Shown here: piece after piece, positions 1 to 6,621 of the stretch
Layout: every line of letters begins with the position of its first letter
Position numbering within the stretch: position 1 is the first letter of the stretch
Assembly: GCA_027340645.1 (NCBI GenBank)
Contig: DAHWQN010000007.1
Coordinates: 1 to 12,722, forward strand
DNA length: 12,722 nt
Direction of reading: 5' to 3'
From: Microcaldota archaeon
Lineage (GTDB): Archaea; Micrarchaeota; Micrarchaeia; Micrarchaeales; CABMGC01
Translations under genes and position numbers: made by a program
The notes under the pieces: generated by a model
The model's database searches: none
Told to the model about the DNA's origin: nothing
What the model saw: only the letters and a program-made list of their open reading frames with translations

Positions 1-12
1 AATAATAATATC

Positions 13-1020
13 ATGGATAGGGATCAGGCATATGACAGCAGGACAATTAGCATACTTCTTGTCAGCGCATCGCTTATTCTTCTTGCGAATGGCGTGTACA
101 TAGATCAGCTGTTCTCAATACAGTATGGCGCGGGAGCCGGTGCACTTCTACAGAGCAACGCATATAACAACACAGTGATACCTGCACTCCAGTTTGTTGC
201 AGGGAACACAGGAGTGCTGTACCAAACAACCCTGGAGTCCTATCTACTTATCGGGATAGGGGTGATTATGTTTGCCGTGGCGCTTATAATGTTCACACAC
301 GGGACTGGCAAGTATGAGTCCTTCATAAGAAGATATCTTCCGCTGCACGGAGCGCTTGCAGTAGTGTACATATTCATGTTGCTTATAATACATTCTGCAT
401 ACTCCTTCACCCTGGCAAGCAGCAATCTCTATGCCACGTATATAGCTCTTGCAATCTGCATAGTCTTCGATATTTATATGGAGTACAGGATGCGCATACT
501 CGCTGCCGGAAGGAAGGGAATACGCGGAATAAGCATAGACCCGTTAACTCCGTATTCCAATATAGTAAAACTAAAGGAAGAGCTATTCGGTAGCATGTCA
601 GGAAGCATACGCATAGTTGACAAGCACTTTAACTCGGCGGCTCTGGCAAATCTCCACCGTCTTCTTCCGGAAGGTGCCTCAGGAATAAAATCGATAAGCG
701 TAATAACATCGTCGGAGATGCTCAACACCGGTTTTGAATGGGATTACAAGGATATGATGCAAGAGCTCCACAGAAGCGGCATTGAGTTTGAGATGCGTAT
801 TATGGATCCTAAAGAGTCAGCAACTCAGCATGAAAGGTTCATTCTTGATGACAAAAATGCATACAAGATACCTCCTTTCAATATAATAAACAGAAAGAGT
901 GAGCATATAGTCAGGATGGGCCATGGTGATGCGCGGAAAAGGTATGAACAGCTCTCACATACATCGGCAAAACTGGAGAATTATCTGATGGACATGTCAA
1001 GGAAGAAGGATACGAAATAA
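13..1020 (+). CDS. Membrane protein with C-terminal PLD-like (HxR) domain
   Basis: 335 residues. The N-terminal half has four hydrophobic segments, at about residues 11-28, 76-95, 110-128 and 138-156. The roughly 45 residues between the first two would form one extracytoplasmic loop, containing an N-N-T sequon. After a basic stretch (about 157-172) comes a soluble domain (about 180-315) with alternating strands and helices. It ends in the motif QHERFILDD (H273, R275, D279), which resembles the strand of phospholipase-D-like proteins in which HxK is replaced by HxR. Only one such motif is present, so any catalytic activity would need dimerisation or may be absent. The frame is open back to base 1, so the true start could lie upstream; ATG at 13 is the first start inside the window and no ribosome site can be judged. 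It is convergent with the gene ending at 1112. The PLD assignment is inference from a short motif and predicted fold. The membrane topology is well supported. Confidence 0.75.
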   Translation: MDRDQAYDSRTISILLVSASLILLANGVYIDQLFSIQYGAGAGALLQSNAYNNTVIPALQFVAGNTGVLYQTTLESYLLIGIGVIMFAVALIMFTHGTGKYESFIRRYLPLHGALAVVYIFMLLIIHSAYSFTLASSNLYATYIALAICIVFDIYMEYRMRILAAGRKGIRGISIDPLTPYSNIVKLKEELFGSMSGSIRIVDKHFNSAALANLHRLLPEGASGIKSISVITSSEMLNTGFEWDYKDMMQELHRSGIEFEMRIMDPKESATQHERFILDDKNAYKIPPFNIINRKSEHIVRMGHGDARKRYEQLSHTSAKLENYLMDMSRKKDTK

Positions 1021-1083
1021 TGTCCACAAGATTATTTTACATGAGCTAAAGACCTTCGTAGTTAGATAAGGGCGTGGAACTTG

Positions 1084-1111
1084 GACGTTACGCAAATTGC
1101 AGTAACACGTC
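1084..1111. terminator. Imperfect inverted repeat between convergent genes
   Basis: GACGTTAC at 1084-1091 faces GTAACACGTC at 1102-1111. They pair over 8 bp with a 2-nt bulge, around a 10-nt AT-rich loop. It sits in the 91-bp gap between two converging genes and abuts the stop codon of the minus-strand gene. It may act as a terminator or a transcript-end structure. Archaeal termination mostly relies on T tracts, which are weak here, so the role is a guess. Confidence 0.3.
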
Positions 1112-2008
1112 TCACGCATACAAGTTAGGGTAGTTTCTCGCTATCCTTGTATCTTCAATTATCTTGTCTATTCCGCCTTCAAGTACATATATATCTGTAC
1201 CGAATTTATATTTTAAGAGCGTAGACAGATGTGTTGAAAGAATTCCGTCGTAGCTGATTATTATACAATAGTCAAGGGCTGTGGCTTCTTCTTCTGTGTA
1301 GCTGTTCGCATTTGTAGGATTTATCACTAATATTGTTTCTTTTGGAACTCCGAGCAGTTTGCTTATGTATGCTGCCGGCTCTATTCCAATCCATATGAAC
1401 TTGCTGCCATGCTCTTCGATTATCTTTTGTGCTTCCTGCAAATCGACAAGGTTGTTTTTCAATGTCTGGTTGTGCTTGTGCGTGTCCGGTTCACGTATAT
1501 CCTCTATGTACTCGATTATCTCCTCTAAGAGCCTTGTCATAATTATGGCATTCTCAGTGATTATGCCCTGAACTTCGCTGTTGTCATGTACTTGAGATCC
1601 AGTATCAACTGAGCCGCTCGTATGTACTTTTAGAGAAGACAACATCTTGCCACGCGACATAGATACGCCTATTATGTATTTGTATGGGAGAATTGCGTAG
1701 GTAGTTGGCGAAATGAGGTCATATCCAGTCCACAAGCCCCAGAACGAAGGATACACTATTATCAAACGCCTGTTTGTAGCTACAACTCTTATTGGAGATA
1801 AGGACTGAACGGCATGTTGCTTTGCTTCAAGAAGTGTTTCCTCATCTTTGTATAGAACATGCCTCAAAAGATTCATGCATTTTCTTCCATGAATATGGGG
1901 TGGTATACCATTATTCTTAAGTGTCTGCTTCGCTTTTTGCACACCTAAATGTATCCTTGTATCCTCACCGGTTTCCGCACGCTTGTCAAACTTCGACCAG
2001 ACGGCCAT
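1112..2008 (-). CDS. PH-like domain plus degenerate rhodanese-like domain protein
   Basis: 298 residues from ATG at 2008. I prefer this start to the GTG at 2038 because the minus strand reads GGGGGTGGGG two bases before the ATG, a strong ribosome site, and because the TATA-like box at 2039-2047 would leave the GTG upstream of the transcript start. Residues about 48-130 and 148-170 resemble a bacterial/archaeal PH-like domain: a strand RVVATNRRLIIVYP, further strands, then a closing amphipathic helix. Residues about 187-290 resemble a rhodanese fold, ending in IYVLEGGIDKIIED, close to the VYVLEGG strand of that family. The active loop should read C-x-x-G-x-R-S but reads S252-Y-D-G-I-L257-S. 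The nucleophilic cysteine and the arginine are both gone, so sulfur transfer is not expected. It has no signal peptide or membrane segment. It lies 121 bp downstream of the CAP-protein gene on the same strand but has its own TATA box. Function is unknown; a binding or scaffold role is inferred. Confidence 0.75.
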   Translation of the reverse strand: MAVWSKFDKRAETGEDTRIHLGVQKAKQTLKNNGIPPHIHGRKCMNLLRHVLYKDEETLLEAKQHAVQSLSPIRVVATNRRLIIVYPSFWGLWTGYDLISPTTYAILPYKYIIGVSMSRGKMLSSLKVHTSGSVDTGSQVHDNSEVQGIITENAIIMTRLLEEIIEYIEDIREPDTHKHNQTLKNNLVDLQEAQKIIEEHGSKFIWIGIEPAAYISKLLGVPKETILVINPTNANSYTEEEATALDYCIIISYDGILSTHLSTLLKYKFGTDIYVLEGGIDKIIEDTRIARNYPNLYA

Positions 2009-2038
2009 TTCCCCACCCCCATATATTTTGCTGTGCAC

Positions 2039-2047
2039 TTATAAATA
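2039..2047 (-). promoter_or_regulatory. TATA box of the PH/rhodanese-like gene
   Basis: The minus strand reads TATTTATAA, centred about 35 bp upstream of the ATG at 2008. This would place the transcript start around 2015-2018, giving a very short leader that includes most of the G-rich ribosome site. Confidence 0.5.
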
Positions 2048-2119
2048 CACTTTCAGACTTATGGTTTACAATGATATAGAAACAAAGTGCGGCCATTAAA
2101 AAGGATTTTGATGCATTTC

Positions 2120-2160
2120 GGTTGCCCAATTATACATACGTGGGTATGTATTGGTTGCCC
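2120..2160. repeat. Hairpin flanked by GGTTGCCC direct repeats
   Basis: ATACATAC at 2132-2139 and GTATGTAT at 2144-2151 form a perfect 8-bp stem with the 4-base loop GTGG. CCA (2126-2128) and TGG (2152-2154) can extend it past a bulge. Identical 8-mers GGTTGCCC lie on each side, at 2120-2127 and 2153-2160. The structure covers the last codons and the stop of the CAP-protein gene. It could end or stabilise that transcript, or be a small mobile-element-like scar. Confidence 0.45.
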
Positions 2161-3203
2161 TGCTTGTCTATAAAAATAGTATAAGTCGAGCCGATGAAGG
2201 TGCCGTTAGTTTTGCTGCTGTTGAGTATAAACATTACGGTATACTCTCCTGCACCATATTGCGAGATAAGATTCTTTATATTGAAAGAAATAGAAAACGC
2301 GCTGCCCCGAGTATAATAAGTATCGGCAATTATTGTACTTATGTTTTTGTAGTAGTACATGCTGCTTTTTACTACTCCGGCAACATCTGTACCGTAACTG
2401 TATGGTCCAGACGGCACACTGTGTGAAGTATAGTTTACAACAGGCGGATCGTATGAAACATAAATCTGTGATATCGGATATTCGGGGGTTACGTTGCCAT
2501 CAAGGTATACTTCATCATTGCTGCCATACGTCGGAGTGTTTGCAGACCAGCTTATGTAATTGTCGATGAAATCCTCTGTTAAATATATCGTACTGCTGTT
2601 ATATGCTACGCCTATGCTAACCTGGTTATGGTTCGGATCCAGTATATTGTCGCGATGGCCGTTGTTGCAGCATATCGAATCGTTATACATCATGCTGTAT
2701 TCCATTGCGCTTAGCGATGCTTCGGGATTTATTGTGCCTGTGCAGCCTAATGCGCCGCATTGCCTAGCTGATTCGTAGGCCACATTCTCAGTAACAGAGC
2801 CGTTGCCACCGACAAGTGTGTATCTCATATAGGGTTTCATTCCCAAAAGATCCCAGTGGCTGAAGTAGTTGTTTTGGAGCATGCTTTCAGAGTGCTGCTG
2901 CGCGGATGCTTCATTAGACAATGTCACAGGAGATAAGCCGTATTTTGCGCGGTCGTTGTTTATAAGATTAAGAACATATCCGGCCAGTACACTCTGATTT
3001 ATTGTTACTGGATTAACTGTGAGGGTTGATACGTTGCCGGAAGTGTTGGTAGAATATGGATATGCGCCATTGCTGGGGGTTATTCCCAGAAGTCCTTCGA
3101 AACCGCCTATGGCGTTGTTTATGTTCCCGAATACCGCTGACAACAACACAAATGCTAGAAATACTATAGCTATCATGAAGAGCAGGTCTATGGCGATGGA
3201 CAT
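2130..3203 (-). CDS. Secreted or membrane-anchored CAP (SCP/PR-1) domain protein
   Basis: 357 residues. Residues 5-25 are a hydrophobic signal or anchor segment without an obvious cleavage box. Residues about 75-212 form a CAP domain. Visible marks are NNDRAKYGLSPV, then QQHSESM (H104), FSHWD (H116), TENVAYE (E139), GHRDNILDPNHNQVSIGV (H183) and YLTEDF. The family's His/Glu pocket therefore looks complete. Cysteines at about 149, 154, 178 and 179 could form disulfides. The last 140 residues are rich in Tyr, Ser and Asn, look beta-rich and match no family I know. The chain holds about eleven N-x-S/T sequons, which fits a glycosylated archaeal surface protein. CAP proteins of prokaryotes are extracellular and mostly of unknown function, so no enzymatic role is claimed. 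The start ATG at 3203 lies about 33 bp below a TTAAATTTT box. The gene is divergent from the HAD gene and upstream of the PH/rhodanese-like gene. Confidence 0.85.
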   Translation of the reverse strand: MSIAIDLLFMIAIVFLAFVLLSAVFGNINNAIGGFEGLLGITPSNGAYPYSTNTSGNVSTLTVNPVTINQSVLAGYVLNLINNDRAKYGLSPVTLSNEASAQQHSESMLQNNYFSHWDLLGMKPYMRYTLVGGNGSVTENVAYESARQCGALGCTGTINPEASLSAMEYSMMYNDSICCNNGHRDNILDPNHNQVSIGVAYNSSTIYLTEDFIDNYISWSANTPTYGSNDEVYLDGNVTPEYPISQIYVSYDPPVVNYTSHSVPSGPYSYGTDVAGVVKSSMYYYKNISTIIADTYYTRGSAFSISFNIKNLISQYGAGEYTVMFILNSSKTNGTFIGSTYTIFIDKQGNQYIPTYV

Positions 3204-3230
3204 GTTTCCACGATTATTATTAGTATTACC

Positions 3231-3241
3231 AAAATTTAAGT
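3231..3241 (-). promoter_or_regulatory. TATA-like box of the CAP-protein gene
   Basis: On the minus strand, CTTAAATTTTG lies 28-38 bp upstream of the ATG at 3203. This is the expected spacing for an archaeal box A with a short leader. It sits in the 108-bp divergent gap shared with the HAD gene. Confidence 0.4.
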
Positions 3242-3311
3242 GCTACTGCTAATTTTGGTCTGTCATTCAGAAAGGATATTAAGGATATTTGTAGATTGTT
3301 TACGTGATTTG

Positions 3312-3902
3312 ATGATACGCGCAGTTATATTTGACCTTGGCGGAGTTATTGTAAAATTCACAAATGACCAGTATTATCATCGTCTTGCGGAGATAAGTGG
3401 CAAGAAGCATGAATTTGTTAAGAGAGCTGTAGAAAGCAAAGAGCTTCCCTTGCTCGAAAGCGGTAAGATAAGCATAACTGAGTTCAATGCTGCTGTTGCA
3501 AAGAAACTCGATATAAAAACTGGCAGGATGGACTGGTTCTCATTTTACAAGAAAACGGTAAAGCTCGATATGGCTATGCTTAAGCTCGTGGATTCGCTGC
3601 ATAAAAGACATGTGACAGCGTTCCTTACTAATATAGACGAGTCACGATATCTTTATACTGCGAAAATACTTGACATGGATCTGTTTGATTACAAGTTCCA
3701 ATCATGCTACTTGGGCATGAGAAAACCAGATCCGCGTATATACGTGCATGTGCTAAAGAAGATGCACATCAAGCCTGAAGAGGCTGTGTACATAGATGAC
3801 AGGCTTGAGAATGTACGCGGAGCGAAAAGAGTAGGCATAAATGCTGTGCACTTCAAGAATCGCAGATTCCTTGGCCTGAAGCTTGCGGAGATGGGATTGT
3901 AA
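3312..3902 (+). CDS. HAD-superfamily hydrolase (YihX-like, HAD-IA)
   Basis: 196 residues from ATG at 3312. That start places the first HAD motif at the very N-terminus and has GTGAT three bases upstream, a ribosome site also used by other genes here. Motif I is FDLGGVIV with nucleophile D8. The position two residues on is G10 rather than the usual Asp, as in YihX and epoxide-hydrolase N-domain relatives. Motif II is FLTNIDES (T106), motif III is the lysine of MRKPDPRIY (K138), and motif IV is YIDDRLENV (D162, D163). A helical cap insert occupies about residues 18-85. The closest family by motif is the YihX type, whose E. coli member is a glucose-1-phosphate phosphatase. Gly at the D+2 position leaves open whether this protein is a phosphatase or another HAD enzyme. 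The substrate cannot be read from the sequence. Confidence 0.88.
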   Translation: MIRAVIFDLGGVIVKFTNDQYYHRLAEISGKKHEFVKRAVESKELPLLESGKISITEFNAAVAKKLDIKTGRMDWFSFYKKTVKLDMAMLKLVDSLHKRHVTAFLTNIDESRYLYTAKILDMDLFDYKFQSCYLGMRKPDPRIYVHVLKKMHIKPEEAVYIDDRLENVRGAKRVGINAVHFKNRRFLGLKLAEMGL

Positions 3903-4177
3903 AAGGACACGTACATCGTTTTTTACCTGCATATAGTATTAGCAAGTCAGGAATACTGTTTTTGAGTTAAGCTACAATCACATTAGATGCGTCTGATTCG
4001 CTTTGCGCTTTTTGCGATCTGACATTTGCACACAAGCAATAAATACATGACTGTGCCTATAACTGCAAAGATGTTGAGTATGAACGTTGATGCCTTCCAA
4101 CCGACGCTGTAGCCATTCCGGCTACCAGTTCACTCGGCGCTTTTTCTTGCCTTGGCAGCGAATATGATAGTAGGTAT
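3903..4177. other. 275-bp interval without an intact gene
   Basis: No convincing start-to-stop gene is present on either strand. A TATA-like AATAAATAC at 4039-4047 precedes a 21-codon frame (ATG 4047) that I do not consider supported. The minus strand contains a hydrophobic coding-like stretch, described separately, that suggests a decayed membrane-protein gene. Confidence 0.6.
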
Positions 4178-4182
4178 CTGAG
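3983..4182 (-). pseudogene. Possible remnant of a membrane-protein gene
   Basis: On the minus strand, the frame ending at TAA 3983-3985 reads VGWKASTFILNIFAVIG, then TVMYLLLVCKCQIAKSAKR. This is a clear transmembrane helix followed by a basic cytosolic tail. The same frame has no start codon of its own and is cut by TGA at 4130-4132. Just upstream it reads PTIIFAAKARKSAE. Shifting by one base across the TGA would join this to ELVAGMATASVG and then to the helix. The pattern looks like the 3' end of a transporter-type gene that has lost its 5' part and taken a frameshift. No family is identified, and a chance hydrophobic frame cannot be excluded. Confidence 0.3.
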
Positions 4183-4918
4183 ACTTCAGAAAGCACGTAC
4201 GCTTATCATAAAGATAGGTACAAGCAGCATAATGGATGGCCGTGGTATCGATACTAAAGTAATGAGCGCGCTTGTTGAGGATGTATCTGCCTTGAAGAAA
4301 GAGGGCCGGAATGTAGCGATAGTAACATCTGGTGCTGTTGGTGTCGGAATAAAGGCAGGAAGGGATGCGCAGACAGCTGCCGGAGTCGGCCAGCCTAAGC
4401 TCATGAGTACATATCTCAAGATGTTTGACGAATGGGGAATAGAGGTAAGCCAACTCCTACTGACGAAACATGAGTTCGCTACCGGATTACACATAATGTG
4501 GAAGGTAGTCAGACCAATAAATATAGATTTTAGTCAGGGAATTGTAACAATAATCAATGAGAATGACAGGATAACCACTAAACGCACAACGCTTGGTGAT
4601 AATGATGGGTTGTCTTCTAGAGTAGCATGCGCCGTACATGCTGATGCGTTCATATTGATGTCTAGAAAGGACAATGGCACAAATGGCAGAGGAGGTGGAG
4701 AAGCCAAGTATAATGCAATATGCAAGGTAGAGCGGGCAGGAATACTCGCGATGTTGGTGGATGGGAAGAGAGAGCATGTGATAAGGGATGCATTTCGCGG
4801 CTGCGTCTCTGGTTATGAGAGTGTTGATGCATTGAAGGCCTTGCATAGTAACAGTGGCATGAAAACTTTAAACGCAGACGCAAAGCTTAATAGACACTTG
4901 AGGAAAAAGGTTAAGTAG
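4178..4918 (+). CDS. Divergent glutamate 5-kinase (ProB)-like protein, start codon lost or non-canonical
   Basis: The protein belongs to the amino-acid-kinase fold and is closest to glutamate 5-kinase, the first step of proline synthesis. Family marks in order are LIIKIGTSS (phosphate loop), VAIVTSGAVGVG, VGQPKLMSTYLKMF, VSQLLLT, IINENDRITT, LGDNDGLSSRVA and AD-F-ILMS. The glycine/lysine loop normally like GTGGMxTK reads GRGGGEAK, keeping only the lysine. About 30-35 residues normally between the LLT-D strand and that loop are missing, and the usual NA--TL segment before INEND is unrecognisable. The first ATG (4232) lies downstream of the essential KIGTSS loop, so it cannot be the start of an active kinase. 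The frame is open to 4091 without ATG, GTG or TTG. CTG at 4178 is a possible start and sets the boundary used here. ATG at 4164 would work only with a one-base frameshift. There is no C-terminal PUA domain and no proA nearby. It ends 15 bp before proS. It is either a decaying proB or a repurposed kinase. Confidence 0.55.
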   Translation: MRLQKARTLIIKIGTSSIMDGRGIDTKVMSALVEDVSALKKEGRNVAIVTSGAVGVGIKAGRDAQTAAGVGQPKLMSTYLKMFDEWGIEVSQLLLTKHEFATGLHIMWKVVRPINIDFSQGIVTIINENDRITTKRTTLGDNDGLSSRVACAVHADAFILMSRKDNGTNGRGGGEAKYNAICKVERAGILAMLVDGKREHVIRDAFRGCVSGYESVDALKALHSNSGMKTLNADAKLNRHLRKKVK

Positions 4919-4933
4919 AGCAAAGGTGTTCAT

Positions 4934-6385
4934 GTGGCATCTGGAAATGAAGAAGAACAGAAGGGCATAACTGTCAAAAAAGGCGAGAACTTCTCCGAGT
5001 GGTATACGCAGCTGGTAGTCAAAGCAGAACTTGCGGATTACGGCCCTGTGCAAGGAACCATGGCAATAATGCCGTATGGCTATGCCATATGGGAGAAATT
5101 GCAGGGCGTATTCGACAAGATGATAAAAGAGACCGGCCACTCGAATGCATATTTTCCTCTTCTTATACCTGAGAGCTTCTTCTCAAGAGAATCCGAGCAC
5201 ATAAAGGGATTTGCACCTGAGCTGTTCTGGGTGACCAAAAGCGGTAATCGTGAACTAGGAGAGCGCCTTGCAGTCAGACCCACTTCAGAAACAATGATAT
5301 ACAACTTTATGAGCAAGTGGATAAGGAGTTGGAGGGATCTTCCTTTGCTGTTGAATCAGTGGTGCAATGTGATGAGAGGAGAGATAAAGGCCACAAAGTT
5401 TTTTGTGCGAACCTCGGAATTCCTCTGGCAGGAGGGCCATACGGCGCACGCCACAAAGGAAGAGGCGGAACGTGAGGTCATGCTCGCTCTTGGATTTTAT
5501 ACTGACATATTCGAGAAGTATCTGGCTATACCTGTCATAAGGGGCATGAAGTCTGATTCAGAAAAATTTGCAGGAGCAGTATATACAACAACAGTGGAGG
5601 CCATAATGCCGGATGGCAAGGCCCTTCAATCTGCAACATCACACTATCTTGGCGAGAGCTTTTCTAAGCACTTCGGCGTAAGCTTCCTAGATAAAGAAGG
5701 CAAGAACCAGAACGTGCATACGACATCCTGGGGCTTTTCTACTAGGATAATAGGAGCCTTGATAATGCTGGACAGCGATGACAAAGGGCTTATACTTCCG
5801 CCACTTATAGCACCAATACAGGCAGTCATAGTGCCTATATTCTACTCTGATGAAGATAGGGAAGCTGTATGGAAAGCTGCGGATGATCTTAAGCATAAGC
5901 TTGAAAAGAAGGGTCTGTCAGTCAAGTTTGATGATAGAGCAGAGAGGTCACCAGGTTATAAATTCAACTACTGGGAATTGCGCGGAGTGCCGCTGCGCAT
6001 AGAGATAGGACCGCGTGATCTCAAAGAAGGAAGTTATGTTTTTGCAAGGAGGGATACTGGAGAAAAACTCAAGGTAAAGAGCGAGGATGCGGTGATAACT
6101 ACATCAAAACTGATGAAGGATATTCAGAAAAATATATTAAAGATGAACAGGCAGGCCATGAAGGATAGGATATTCATTGCGAACAGTTACGAAAAGTTCA
6201 AGATTGACATAGGCACAGGATTCGTGAAGGCAAACTGGTGCGGAAGTGCTGAATGCGAGGCTAAAATAAAAGATGAGACTACAGCCACAAACAGAGTCAT
6301 ACCGTTTGGTGAAAAGAAGAAAGGCAAGTGCATATACTGTGGCAAGGAAACAGACCTAATTGCGTACTTCGCCAAGTCCTACTGA
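4934..6385 (+). CDS. proS: Prolyl-tRNA synthetase, archaeal/eukaryotic type
   Basis: 483 residues; the enzyme attaches proline to tRNA-Pro in the cytosol. Class II marks are visible. Motif 1 region: GTMAIMPYGYAIWE. The TxE loop: RPTSETMIYNF. Motif 2: RGEIKATKFFVRTSEF followed by LWQEGHTAHAT. Then FAGAVYTTTVEA, SHYLGESFSKHF, HTTSWGFSTR and motif 3 GVPLRIEIGPRDL. The anticodon-binding domain covers about residues 285-390. The C-terminal zinc-type domain holds C-x4-C and C-x2-C pairs (NWCGSAEC and CIYCGK) and ends in FAKSY. A terminal tyrosine is typical of this subtype. There is no bacterial editing insert. The start is GTG at 4934 with GGTG a few bases upstream. An overlapping ATG at 4932 leads to a stop after 12 codons and is rejected. 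The ProB-like frame lies 15 bp upstream, a possible proline-related grouping. Confidence 0.96.
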   Translation: MASGNEEEQKGITVKKGENFSEWYTQLVVKAELADYGPVQGTMAIMPYGYAIWEKLQGVFDKMIKETGHSNAYFPLLIPESFFSRESEHIKGFAPELFWVTKSGNRELGERLAVRPTSETMIYNFMSKWIRSWRDLPLLLNQWCNVMRGEIKATKFFVRTSEFLWQEGHTAHATKEEAEREVMLALGFYTDIFEKYLAIPVIRGMKSDSEKFAGAVYTTTVEAIMPDGKALQSATSHYLGESFSKHFGVSFLDKEGKNQNVHTTSWGFSTRIIGALIMLDSDDKGLILPPLIAPIQAVIVPIFYSDEDREAVWKAADDLKHKLEKKGLSVKFDDRAERSPGYKFNYWELRGVPLRIEIGPRDLKEGSYVFARRDTGEKLKVKSEDAVITTSKLMKDIQKNILKMNRQAMKDRIFIANSYEKFKIDIGTGFVKANWCGSAECEAKIKDETTATNRVIPFGEKKKGKCIYCGKETDLIAYFAKSY

Positions 6386-6417
6386 ATTTTATACCAGATG
6401 CGTGCATAACTTACCGC

Positions 6418-6490
6418 AGCCCCGTCGTCTAGTGGCCAAGGACCATGGGCTTTGGACCCATGTACGTCGGTTCGAATCCGACCGGGGCTA
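6418..6490 (+). tRNA. tRNA-Gln (anticodon UUG)
   Basis: A complete 73-nt cloverleaf. The acceptor AGCCCCG pairs with CGGGGCT in 7 bp, including A1-U72, with discriminator A and no encoded CCA. The D stem is GTC/GAC, the anticodon stem ATGGG/CCCAT with loop CTTTGGA, and the T arm GTCGG TTCGAAT CCGAC. The anticodon UUG reads CAA (and CAG by wobble). There is no intron. A TATA-like TTTTATACC at 6387-6395 lies about 25-30 bp upstream. Most archaea make Gln-tRNA by charging this tRNA with Glu (GluRS, present in this window) followed by GatDE amidation. GatDE is not in the window. Confidence 0.97.
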
Positions 6491-6499
6491 GTTATACAC

Positions 6500-6511
6500 A
6501 AAATATAATAA
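6500..6511 (+). promoter_or_regulatory. TATA-like box of the C/D box sRNA
   Basis: AAAATATAATAA is centred about 25 bp before the predicted 5' end of the guide RNA (near 6530). The spacing is what an archaeal promoter would need, supporting independent transcription rather than only read-through from the tRNA. Confidence 0.45.
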
Positions 6512-6529
6512 CATCAAGTGATATGTTGT

Positions 6530-6590
6530 TGCGTGATGAAACGAGGTATTTCTGATCCGTGATGATATTAGTCCTCTGACATCTACTGAA
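6530..6590 (+). ncRNA. C/D box sRNA (2'-O-methylation guide)
   Basis: The order and spacing of boxes fit the archaeal class. C box GTGATGA at 6533-6539, 12-nt guide at 6540-6551, D' box CTGA at 6552-6555, 3-nt spacer, C' box GTGATGA at 6559-6565, 10-nt guide at 6566-6575, D box CTGA at 6576-6579. Both C-type boxes are perfect consensus. A further CTGA at 6586-6589 could be an alternative D box with a longer second guide. Terminal pairing is weak, as is common in archaea. The RNA would bind L7Ae, Nop5 and fibrillarin and direct ribose methylation. By the box-plus-five rule the D' guide would methylate the A in AAATACC of a target containing AAATACCTCGTT, and the D guide the C in AGGAC of AGGACTAATA. 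I could not check targets. The gene sits between tRNA-Gln and the iscU 3' end. Confidence 0.8.
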
Positions 6591-6621
6591 ATAACAGAAC
6601 GGCAGATAATGTTTTTATAAT

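Noticed and set aside
2009..2038. GTG start at 2038 for the PH/rhodanese-like gene
   Set aside because: It would lie at or above the likely transcript start, while ATG 2008 has a G-rich ribosome site directly before it.
3240..3311. N-terminal extension of the HAD protein from ATG 3240
   Set aside because: HAD proteins begin right at motif I; ATG 3312 does this and has its own ribosome site, and the extension lies in the divergent promoter region.
4047..4112. 21-codon frame MTVPITAKM... with a TATA-like box above
   Set aside because: Too short, no ribosome site and no recognisable features; the opposite strand looks more coding-like.
4186..4846. Several minus-strand frames opposite the ProB-like gene
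   Set aside because: They mirror the conserved ProB-like frame and show no domains, hydrophobic order or ribosome sites.
4932..4970. ATG one base-frame off the proS start
   Set aside because: It stops after 12 codons; GTG 4934 opens the real ProRS frame.
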